DNA of 64,000 nucleotides, taken from Closterium sp. NIES-65 (lineage: Eukaryota > Streptophyta > Zygnematophyceae > Desmidiales > Closteriaceae). Below are positions 55,217-64,000 of this stretch, piece after piece. Under the pieces are notes generated by a model, which searched no databases, had not been told where the DNA came from, and saw only the letters and a list, made by a program, of their open reading frames with translations. The position numbers and the translations under genes were made by a program. The first letter of the stretch is position 1. Each line of letters starts with the position of its first letter. The stretch lies in the NCBI GenBank assembly GCA_948144175.1, contig CANXME010002309.1:150001-214000 (forward strand), in the 5' to 3' direction.

Positions 55217-55970
55217 ATGCTGGCGCAAATGGCAGAGCTACAGGCAACAATGCAGAAACTATCGGCAGGAGTGACAACGTTACGAGGAGAAAACGCCGAG
55301 CTATGCCAGACGCAAGGTGAAGCGCGTCAGGAGCCGCCCGATGAAGAAGGCGAGGGCAACACTCAAGCGGTGAGCAATCCGTTGGACGCGCTCACATGTG
55401 ATTTCGAAGAAGAGGATAGGCAGCAAGCGGCAGCGACGCCAATCGCAGTAACAACGATCAAGATTAAACCCGTCAACCCGCCCCCGTTCAACCCTACGGA
55501 CAAGACAACTATAGTCAAGGGGTGGCTATTCGGCCTTGAAGTCTTCTTCACCGCATCAGGCGTGAACGACGATGCCACGCGTATTAATTACGCGGTTTCA
55601 CTTCTTCGAGGAGCAGCGCTTGAATGGTGGCGCTGAACCTTGGACACGGGGACCCCAACAGGTGTGACACATGCGGCAGACGGGACTTCAACGTCGGTTT
55701 ATCAAGTGGCAGCACCGATACTCGGCGTGACCAAGATACGCACGTGGAAGGAGTGGGGCGCAGCCTTACGAGATCGCTTTGAGCACATATCCGGCTCAGA
55801 GCAATCTCGCATGAAGCTGCGTACCTGGTCGCAGTTGGCACCTGTCCAAGACTACATAGCAATGTTCATGGCCCTTGCCGACCAAGTGGACGACATGTCG
55901 GAAGCGGAGCGGTTAGACAAGTACGTCTGCAACCTTAAATACAAGATACAGTATGAGGTGCGCCGATGCC
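55217..55970 (+). pseudogene. Gypsy-3 gag, first part
   Basis: Reads MLAQMAELQATMQKLSAGV (probable coiled coil), a Glu/Gln-rich stretch, KPVNPPPFNPTDKTTIVKGW, AVSLLRGAALEWWR with a TGA at 55634-55636, then WGAALRDRFEHISGSEQS, MFMALADQVDDMSEAERLDKYVCNL, typical of the retrotransposon Gag family (PF03732-like). Copia-4 enters after codon CGC CGA TGC at 55970, and the frame resumes exactly at 63014. Unrelated in detail to Gypsy-1 and -2 Gag. Confidence 0.88.
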
Positions 55971-56102
55971 TGTCAAACTTATATGCTGCTTACTGTGTAG
56001 GCTATAGTGGGGTAGCCCATATGGGGTACAATCCAATTAGGGTTTCCTACTTGTACCCATATTGCTGCTAGTTCATTCATTCCTGCTCGTTAGTTTCTGA
56101 CA
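55971..56102 (+). repeat. Copia-4 5' LTR
   Basis: 132 bp, TGTCAAACTT to TTTCTGACA. Confidence 0.95.
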
Positions 56103-56179
56103 TGGTTTCAGAGTAGTAGGTCCGTAGGACCGTTTTTTTTTCGGGCCCACCATCGCCTAGTGACCGACTGCAGTTACCG

Positions 56180-56940
56180 CGTTACCCCACGCCCTGCCCT
56201 GCGCTGCACTGTCAGCGCGTGCCCTGCCCTGCCCTGCCTTGCGTTGCACTGCCCCGCGCACGCCCTGCTCTGCCTTGCGTCGCGCTGCCCCGCGCACGCC
56301 CTGCCCTGCCTTGCGTCGCGCTGCTCCACGCACGCCCTGCCCTGTCCCACGTCGCGCTGCCCCGCGCACGCCCTGCCCCACCCCGCGTCGCGCTGCCCCG
56401 CGCACGCCCTGCCCTGCGTCTTGCTGCAGCCCGTGCCTCGTGCCCTGCTGCAGCCCGCACGTCGTGCCCTGCTGCAGCCCGCAAGTCGCGCCCTGCTGCC
56501 CTGCGCGTCGCGCCCTACGGCAGCCCGCACATCGCGCTCTACTGCCCCGCGCGTTACGCTCTGCGGCAGCCCGCTCGTCGCGCCCTGCTGCCCTACGCGC
56601 TGCGCCCTACGGCAGCCCACGCGTCACAATCTGCTGCCCCGCGCGTCGTGCTCTGCAGCAGCCCGTGCGTCGCGCCCTGCTGCCCTGTGCGTCGCGCCCT
56701 ACGGCAGCCCGCGCTTCGTGCTCTGCTGCAGCCCGCGCGTCGCGCCTTGCTGTCCCACTCGTCGCGCCCTGCTGCCCCGCGCGTCGCGCTCTGCTGCAGC
56801 CCGCGCGTCGTGCCCTGCTACCCCGCGCATCGCGCCTTGCAGCCCACGCATCGCGCCCTGCTGCCTTGCACAGCGCGCGCCCTGTTGTTCGCGCGGCCCA
56901 AGCTGAGCCGCGCCGCCCAGCCCGAACCGCCCTGCCCAAC
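56180..56940 (+). repeat. Copia-4 leader repeats
   Basis: Tandem GCGCACGCCCTGCCCTGC / GTCGCGCTGCCCC words of about 30-45 bases. Several frames on both strands remain open across it with Cys/Arg/Ala/Pro-rich translations; these reflect composition. Unrelated to the leader repeats of Copia-1 and Copia-3. Confidence 0.8.
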
Positions 56941-57249
56941 CCAATCCGCCCTACTGCTCGTGCTACTGCTGCTGGTGGTGGAGGTGCTGCTAGGAGTGCT
57001 GGAGGTGCTGCAACCTAGTCTCACCGAGCCGCTCTGCTGCTCTTACTTCTGCTGCTGCTACTCGTGCTACTGCCTTCCCTCCGTACTCACCTACTGGTCG
57101 CGCGCCTCCTTGCTTGCCCGCTATGACTTCACTTCGTAGTAGCGGTGGGAGTGGTGACGGCGGTGGTGGCAGCAGTGGGAGTGGTGGCGGCCGTAGTAGC
57201 AGACCCGATGGAGTTGTTCGGCGGGGAGTTTCTGCCGGTGGCTAGATAC

Positions 57250-60200
57250 AGCTCCAGCGACGTCCGCGCGAGTCCCTCACGCCCCGCGTGAGTGGTACGC
57301 TAGTTGGGGTTGTGGCGGCGGCCGTAGTGGCAGTCGCCCTGGAGCTGGTCGGTCGGGAGTTTCTGGCGGTGGCCAGATGCAGCTGCAGCGGCGTCCGCGC
57401 GAGACCCTTACGCCACACTAGCTACGTGAGTGGTACGCTCAGAGTAGAGGGTCTCCGAGTACTGCTCGCTGCACGTACGTCATTCGCACAGGTGATCGGG
57501 TTGGTCAGACTTGCGGGACAATTGGTCACACACAGTCTTGCTTCTTCACCAGTTTGAGCGACGCCTGGCGTACGGAGCTTGGTGACAAGGCTGAGCTCCC
57601 CAGCTGGGTGGAGCTGCTTAGGCAGAGAGTGGATATCTTTGCTCTTGACTATGATGCTATCCTCACTGCCATGTATGCATTGCATGTTAGTGCTGAGGGT
57701 GACTGTTACCTGTGTGTGCCGTCCGACCCAGGTATAGGGGCTGCTGCACTAGGTGCTTGTGAGTCTACTGCTCTAGGTGCTGGTGAGTCTGCTCTCTCTG
57801 GTACTGCGCCTGCTGCGGCCTTGCACACCTTCACGCTTGACTCAGGTGCTTCCCACTGATTCTTTTGCGACAGCACCACAGTCACACCGCTCTCTGCACC
57901 TGTTGCTGTCTCTCTGGCTGACCCCTCTGGGGGCCCAGTCCTTGCACATTCCTCGACTATTCTGCCGTGTTCGACGGTTCTGTCTGGCTAACTGTCAGGT
58001 CTTCACCTCCCCTCGTTCTCTACGAACTTGGTGATTAACGCCGTCCTTCAGGATGAGTGGGTTGATACCTTCACCCATGGAGGACAGCGTGTGGCGATCT
58101 GTACGTGCTCCCGGACTGGCCGGCACTTGGCCACGTTCACCCGTCGGCGTGGGTCGAGTCTGTACACACTGACTACTGCGCCTCCTCAGGTAGTTGCGTC
58201 TACGTCTACGTCAGGTCAGCTGTCACCCCCCTGCTCGTGTCGCGCCCTGTCGCACCAGACGCTCCTTTGGCACCACCGCCTTGGTCACCCCTCCGTGGCA
58301 TGCCTTTGTGGCATGCACTCCCATCTTCTTGTCTCTGGTCCTCCCAGGTCTCTCCCTCCCCTCCCACCCTCGCCTGCCCCTCCCTGTCTTCCCTGTGTCG
58401 AGGGGCGGCAGCGCGCCGCTCCTCACTCCTCCGAGTTTCCCCCGACGACTGCTCCCCTGCAGACTCTCCACATGGACGTGTGGGGCCCAGCCCGCGTCCG
58501 TGGATAGGGTCGCGAGCTCTACTTTCTGCTGGTTGTCGACGACTACACGCGTTACACCACGGCCTTCCCCTTGCGCACCAAGGGGGAGGTCTCTGATGTT
58601 TTGATCCCTTGGATCCGCGCTGTTCGTCTCCAGCTCCGCGAGCGGTTCCAGACGGACCTTCCCGTCCTGCGTCTGCACTCTGACAGAGGTGGTGAGTTTT
58701 CCTCCGACCCCTTGCGGGACTTTTGTCGTGGGGAAGGCATTCGCCAGACTTTTACGCTTCCGGCCTCTCCGCAGCAGAATGGGTTTGCTGAGCGCCGCAT
58801 TGGCTTAGTCATGGAGGTTGCTCGTACCTCCATGATCCATGCGGCTGCCCCCCATTTTCTGTGGCCGTTTGCGGTCCGATACGCTGCGCATCAGCCCTCT
58901 GGCCCCGTGGCTCCTTGCCGGAGACCTTCCCGGCACTGCGTTGGACGGGAGAGGTTGGCGATGCGTCGGTGTTCCGGGTCTGGGGCTCTTGTGTCTTTAT
59001 CCGCGATACGTCCACGAACAAGCTCTCCGCCCGCGCCATTCCCTGCGTCTTCCTTGGCTTTCCCCCTGACGCGCCTGGCTGGCAGTTTTACCACCCCACC
59101 TCGCGCCGCAACCTGCTCTCTCATGACGTCACGTTTGACGAGTCGATTCCCTTTTACCGTCTCTTCCCCTACCGCACTGCCCCTCTCCCCCCCCCCCCCC
59201 GCTCTTCCTCGCACCAGGTCCTCCTCCGGTAGACCCCCTCCCCCCTTAGGGTCCTGCCCCCTCAGGTGTGTCCCAGGTAGACCCTGTCAAGCCTGTCGAG
59301 GTTGCTATAGACTCTGGTGCTGCTAGGGGTGCTGCGTCTGGGGGTGCTGAGCCTGAGCGTGTGGAGTTGGGGGGTGCTAACCTGAGCGTGCGCAGCCTGG
59401 GGGTGCTCAGCCTGGGGTTGCTGAGTCTGACGGTGCGGAGCCTGGGGGTGCTGAGCCTGAGCGTGCGGAGCCTGGGGGTGCTGAGCTTGGGGGTGCTGAG
59501 CCTAAGCGTGCGGAGCTTGGGGGTGCTGAGCTTGGGGGTGCTGAGCCTGAGCGTGCTGCACCTGGAGGTACTTTGTCTACTGGAGGTTCTCCGGGTGCCT
59601 CGTCACGGCGGGAGACTCTGTCTCCACCGCAGCTGTGCGAGTGGTTTGCTCGGCGCTGGAGCCTTTAGCTTGACGCTGCTAGAGCTGGGGGGCCTGTCAC
59701 TGGAGACCCTGGAGCTGGAGGCGCTGGAGCTGGAGGTACCGGAGGTGCTGGAGCTGCTGGTCCTGGAGATGCTGGAGGTACTGGAGTTTCTCCGGGTGCC
59801 TCGTCCCAGCGGGAGCTTCTCTCTCCACCGCAGCTGCGCGAGTGGTTTGCTCGGCGTTGGAGTCTTCAGAGTGGCATTGCTAGAGCTGGGGGGCCTTCCG
59901 CTGGAGGTCCTGGAGCTGTAGGCCTTGGACCTGCTAGTCCTGGAGGTGCTGGAGGTACTGGAGCCGCTGGTCCTGGAGGTGCTGTAGGTGCTGGAGCTGG
60001 AGCTGCTCGAGGCACTGGAGCTGGAGCTGCTGGAGGTGCTGGAGCCGCTAGTCCCGGAGGTGCTCGTATTGGAGGTACTGGAGCTGCTAGAGCTGGAGGT
60101 GGTGCAGGCGTTGGCGCTGGAGGAGCTGGAGTTGTAGCTGCTGGAGGTACAAGAGCTGCTGGTCCCGGAGGTGCTTGTACTAGAGGTACTGGAGCTGCTG

Positions 60201-62647
60201 GAGCTGGAGGTGCTGTAGGCGTTGGAGCTGGAGGAGCTCGAGCTGGAGCTGTTGGAGGTACTGGAGCTGCTGGAGCTGGAGGTGCTGCAGGCGTTGGAGC
60301 CGGAGGCATGCGAGCAGGAGCTGCTAGTGGTGCTAGCCTTGGGGGTGCTGGTGCTATCGGAGCTGGTTTTGGAGGGACTGTGCGGCCGCGCCCGTACTTT
60401 GTTCCGCTCCTTCAACAAGTTCTTGGTCTCCCGCCTTCTACTCGCCTTCCTCCTCCCTTACTGTGTCCTCCGCCTGACCAGTCGCAGTCGCAGTTATAGC
60501 CAGCCTCCCCACTGCCTGGTCCTTCTCCTTACACTGGGCCGACAGGAGGTCTTGCGCAGCGTCGTGAGCCTGCCTCTCGTCCTGCGTCACCTGTTCGCGA
60601 TGTTCGCACTAGTCGCCGTATTCCGCGTCCGCGTCCTCCTCCTGTCCCCGGCACGCACCAGATGGCACTCCGTCCTTCCTCAGTTCCACAGCGTGTCCGT
60701 CTGCCATCTCCTCCTGCGTCCTCTCTTTCTGACGTTGCTGACCCGCCGTCAGACCTTGCTCGTGCTGCCAGTCCTACTGTCACACGTCTTCTAGCCATTG
60801 TTGTCAGTAACCCTTCATTTGAGTCCTCTGCTGCGTCTGCCCTCGTTGCTGAGCTTGTTGACTTTGCTGCCGCCTGTTGCCTCGACTACGCCGCTAGTCT
60901 TGTTGCTGAGTCCGAGTCTGTCTGTCCTCCATCCATCGGGGGTGAGTGTGCTCTTGGCATGGACGTCCTTGAGGGCGGGCAGGAGGACTTTGAGTGTTTT
61001 GCAGCTGCTTTACCTCATCTCGTGTCCATGCTGATTGCACCTGTGGGAGACGCGAATGCACCAGACATCCCGACCCCGCGCTCTTACGCAGAGGCGATCC
61101 CGGGTCCCTACTCCTCTCAGTGGCAGATAGTCATGGACGCAGAGATGGCTTCCTGGAATTTCACAGGCACCTACGTCGACAAGGTTCCCCCACTTGGGGC
61201 GAACATCGTTAGTGGCATGTGGATTTTCAGGGTGAAGCGGCCGCTGGGTTCTCCGCCTGTCTTCAAGGCGCGTTACGTTGCACGAGGCTTTAGTCAGCGA
61301 TAGGGAGTTGACTTCTTCCAGACCTTCTCCCCGACCCCGAAGATGACTACTCTTCGTGTGCTGCTGCACGTCGCTGCTCAGCGTGAATACGAGCTTCACT
61401 CTCTTGACTACAGCACAGCCTTCCTACAGGGCAGCCTGCACGAGGAGATATGGTTCCGCCGCCCGCCTGGCTTGACTGGGTCGTTTCCTGCAGGTACCCA
61501 GTGGAGCCTCCGGCGCCCAGTCTACGGTCTCCGCCAGGTGCCTCGCGAGTGGCACGACACACGGAGGACGACGCTTGCGGCTCTTGGGTTTGCTCCTTCG
61601 ACTGCTGACCCGTCGCTGTTTCTACAAACCGACACTTCTCTGCCGCCGTTCTACATCCTCGTGTACGTCGACGACTTGGTTTTTGCCACTGTTGACACTG
61701 AGGCACTGACTCTAGTGAAGTCGGAGCTGCAAAAGAGACACACGTGCACAGACCTGGGTGAGCTGCGCAGCTATGTTGGCTTGCAGATCACCCGGGACAG
61801 AGCATAGCGCACCATTACCTTGACTGAGTCACACATGGTGCAGCACGTCCTTCAGCGCTTCCGCTTCACGTACTCCTTGCCACAGTCCACTCCTCTGCCT
61901 ACCGGTCACTCGCTCTCAGCTCTGCCTTCGGATGAGTCCGTAGAGCTGAGTGGCCCGTATCCAGAGCTTATGGGCTGCCTCATGTACCTGATGACCTGCA
62001 CTCGACCTGACCTTGCTTACCCTCTTAGCATCCTGGCATGCTACGTTGCGCCTGGGAGACACCGACCAGAGCACTGAGAGGCCGCTAAGAGGGTGATGCG
62101 CTACTTGTGCAGTACGTCGGGCATGGGGCTCGTGCTTGGAGGACGGGCTCGAGTTGTCCTCACTGGCCACGCAGACGCTTCTTGGGTTGACGACTTGGCT
62201 ACGCAGCTGTCGTCACAAGGTTACACTTTCAGCCTTGGCTCCGGCTCTGTTTCGTGGCGGTCTACCCGCTCGTCTTCTATTTTCAGTTCCAGTTGTGAGG
62301 CTGAGGTCTACGCAGGGACCATGGCTGCACAGGAGTTACGCTGGCTCACCTACCTTCTGACCGACTTGGGAGAGCCGCCTCCTTCTCCTCCAGTTCTGTA
62401 CGTTGACAACAAGGCCATGATTGCCTTGTGTAAGGAGCACAAACTGGAGCATAGAACGAAGCACATCGCTTTTCGCGGCTTCCTTGTTCGAGAGTTGCAG
62501 CAGCGTGGTCAGCTTTGTCTTGTTTACATAGCCTCTCAGGCCAACACTGCTGATATCTTGAGCAAGGCACTTCAGCCTTGTGGCCATCAGCGTTTCTGTA
62601 CTGTTCTAGGCCTTGTGCCTACTTGGCCTCACTTGCTCACTTCTTGA
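57250..62647 (+). pseudogene. Copia-4 pol pseudogene
   Basis: Begins with two PRESLTP/LREWYA-type modules (57.25-57.43 kb), then the zinc cluster and 57554-57859 (protease FTLDSGASH, TGA next). 58028-58507 holds pre-integrase HRLGHPSVACL and integrase HMDVWGPARVRG, with TAG at 58505-58507. 58571-59326 holds LHSDRGGEFSS and PQQNGFAERRIG, with a frameshift near 58893. The linker 59268-60500 is an extended Gly/Ala/Val or Leu/Glu-rich repeat by frame. Reverse transcriptase 60662-61303 (TAG), 61343-61807 (YVDD; TAG) and RNase H 61820-62077 (TGA) and 62093-62647 follow. Native stop TGA at 62645-62647. Catalytic motifs survive but the frame does not. Confidence 0.93.
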
Positions 62648-62876
62648 CTTTGCTTGTACTGAGATCTATATACTTATACCTGCATGCTTACACTTGCTAG
62701 GTTGTGATCACTGTACTGCTTGTTCTCTTTTATATAACTCTGCATGTGAACTGGCCTTGTGGCCATTTGCTTGTGCTCAGAATGCGTGGTGACTTCGTGA
62801 TCCACCCTGAGCTTGCTTTTATTTTCTTGACCGGTCTTGTGACATCTAGTTCTCCCCCACTTTGCCTATGGGGGTG

Positions 62877-63008
62877 TATCAAACTTATATGCTGCTTATT
62901 GTGTAGGCTATAGTGGGGTAGCCCATATGGGGTACAACCCAATTAGGGTTTCCTACTTGTACCCATCTTGCTGCTAGTTCATTCATTTCTGCTCGTTAGT
63001 TTCTAACA
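62877..63008 (+). repeat. Copia-4 3' LTR
   Basis: 132 bp, preceded by TATGGGGGTG and followed by ATGCC. Confidence 0.95.
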
Positions 63009-63279
63009 ATGCCGCCCGACATCGTTTCTAGAAGCAGCACGGTTGGCAGAATCTACGGACGCGCTGATGCAGTACGCGAGGTCGAGTTCCCGGGAGGGAA
63101 ACTGTTTTTGTGGCCAGACCCAACGGGCCACGAGCAACGGAGTCCATGCACCAGACCGCCCCTACACCGGGTTGTGTTATAAGTGCGGGAAGCTAGGTCA
63201 CAAATATGCAGGCTGCCCTGAGAGAATGCCGGCGAAGAGGAACGACGAAAAAGAGCCAGGAAATGGGAAGAGTCAGTAA
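63009..63279 (+). pseudogene. Gypsy-3 gag, second part, with intact zinc knuckle
   Basis: From 63014 the frame continues RPTSFLEAARLAESTDALMQ, in register with the part ending at 55970. A canonical CCHC knuckle CYKCGKLGHKYAGC follows (CX2CX4HX4C). Stop TAA at 63277-63279. Confidence 0.88.
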
Positions 63280-63338
63280 CAGACAGGCCCCTTACTGGCT
63301 GTGCTCTGTCGCTCGAACACCATCATCCCCACCGAGTC

Positions 63339-64000
63339 ATGGTTTCAATTTATGCAATCGATCGCACTCGTCCGAATAATGGGGATAACCATGTGGATCA
63401 CCCTGTGCTGGTCGTTGGCAACGTGTTAGAAAATTACTTGAAAATGTTCGTTGACAGAGGGGCCAGCCATAGCCTCTTCAACTTGGCGACAGCAAAAAAA
63501 TGCAAGCTGCAACTTGATAGGTGTCTGCCTGAAATTGACGCTCCCCTCGTGGATGGGATGCCTCTGACGATTTTGGAAGAAACACGGACGGTGGGGATAA
63601 AATGCAGCGACGATTTCAGCTTCAGCATGAAGTTTCTCGCGACAACGTTGGACGGCTGCGACGTGCTACTGGTACGTGATTGACGGCACAACCTCGTCAT
63701 CGACTGGACAACGGGATTGTGCAACATCAGCAAGCACGAGGGGCTAATCAAATTGCCTGCATAGACACCTGACTACATCCAAGCCCCGTGCGTCAAAGCT
63801 ATCACTATAGCTCGCCACTTCAACCGAGGCACGCAGCTGTTTGCTGTATGTTTGCATGAGCTGGAAACTGACACCGACGGAAAGGACATTGAGAAGCTGT
63901 GCGCAGCTATACCACCTGATTTAGTGAAGCTGATTCGACAGTACCCGGACATCTTCCCCGACAATCTGCCACCTGGACTGCCACCCGAACGCCCCAAGGA
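63339..64000 (+). pseudogene. Gypsy-3 protease to start of reverse transcriptase (cut by window end)
   Basis: Reads HPVLVVGNVLENYLKMFVDRGASHSL: the protease active site is DRGA instead of D(S/T)GA, so it is probably inactive. CDVLLVRD then TGA at 63681-63683, where related gypsies have a Trp (RDWL), followed by HNLVIDWTTG. FPDNLPPGLPPERP at the end is the usual entry to gypsy reverse transcriptase, which lies outside the window. Confidence 0.85.

Larger units (their letters stand above)
55971..63008 (+). mobile_element. Copia-4: gag-less, decayed copia element
   Basis: 7038 bp, LTRs 55971-56102 and 62877-63008 (132 bp, six differences, about 4.5%; the 3' copy begins TATC instead of TGTC), TSD ATGCC at 55966-55970 and 63009-63013. 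Primer site TGGTTTCAGAGT at 56103; GGGCCCACC at 56143. The leader is a GC-rich repeat and is followed directly by the LREWY/zinc region, so gag is deleted. Confidence 0.96.

Noticed and set aside
56157..57139. Cys/Arg/Ala-rich frames in both orientations in the Copia-4 leader
   Set aside because: GC-rich leader repeats with few stops; no domain, position is untranslated leader.
59268..60418. Ser/Thr-rich minus-strand frame (271 codons) in the Copia-4 linker
   Set aside because: Antisense of a Gly/Ala codon repeat; no independent support.
1..64000. tRNA or rRNA genes
   Set aside because: No cloverleaf-type or conserved rRNA sequence was recognised by eye; the TGGTATCAGAGC-like sites are primer-binding sites next to LTRs, not tRNA genes.

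Overview
The window is eukaryotic nuclear DNA made almost entirely of nested LTR retrotransposons. No rRNA, tRNA, CRISPR array or bacterial operon was seen. GT-AG introns, plant-type initiator-Met primer-binding sites and a very GC-rich copia family suggest a streptophyte green alga. From memory the copia proteins look like those of zygnematophytes such as Closterium; that assignment is inference, not a search result.

Layout. 1-8011 and 15472-17145 are the least transposon-dense DNA. They hold a ~160-bp tandem repeat (1-419), a 29-bp minisatellite (~1000-3440), one five-exon gene of unknown function on the minus strand (4321-6330), a solo LTR with a perfect target-site duplication (7187-7622), and the C-terminal exons of a Plavaka/KDZ-like DNA transposase on the minus strand. 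That transposase is split by a complete copia element, Copia-1 (8012-15471, identical 135-bp LTRs, TSD GAGGT). Copia-2 (17146-22493) has lost gag and its 3' end. A minus-strand non-autonomous element (22494-~23303) sits in its 3' UTR and is joined to a second copia family, Copia-B (to 27158), which lacks reverse transcriptase.

27180-44777 is one decayed minus-strand copia (Copia-N) broken by two copies of one Ty3/gypsy family in opposite orientations: Gypsy-1 (28371-34115, TSD GGCGT) and Gypsy-2 (36831-42587, TSD TACGC with one change). 44902-46478 is a complete 1.58-kb non-autonomous LTR element without gag-pol (TSD TTTTA). 46479-64000 is a different gypsy (Gypsy-3). Copia-3 (46646-54667, TSD TCAAC) appears to interrupt its LTR, and Copia-4 (55971-63008, TSD ATGCC) interrupts its gag.

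How the parts relate. Copia-1 to -4, Copia-N and the non-autonomous elements form one superfamily. They share LTRs of about 120-180 bp, an initiator-Met-like primer site and, in the five copies with the leader preserved, a palindromic GGGCCC motif 31-41 bases after that site; the polypurine tract lies in a small hairpin. Only Copia-1 keeps a full gag; the others keep pol relics with stop codons, often of the CAG-to-TAG, TGG-to-TAG/TGA or CGA-to-TGA type. The two sister gypsies share several lesions although they inserted separately, so a source already defective was copied.
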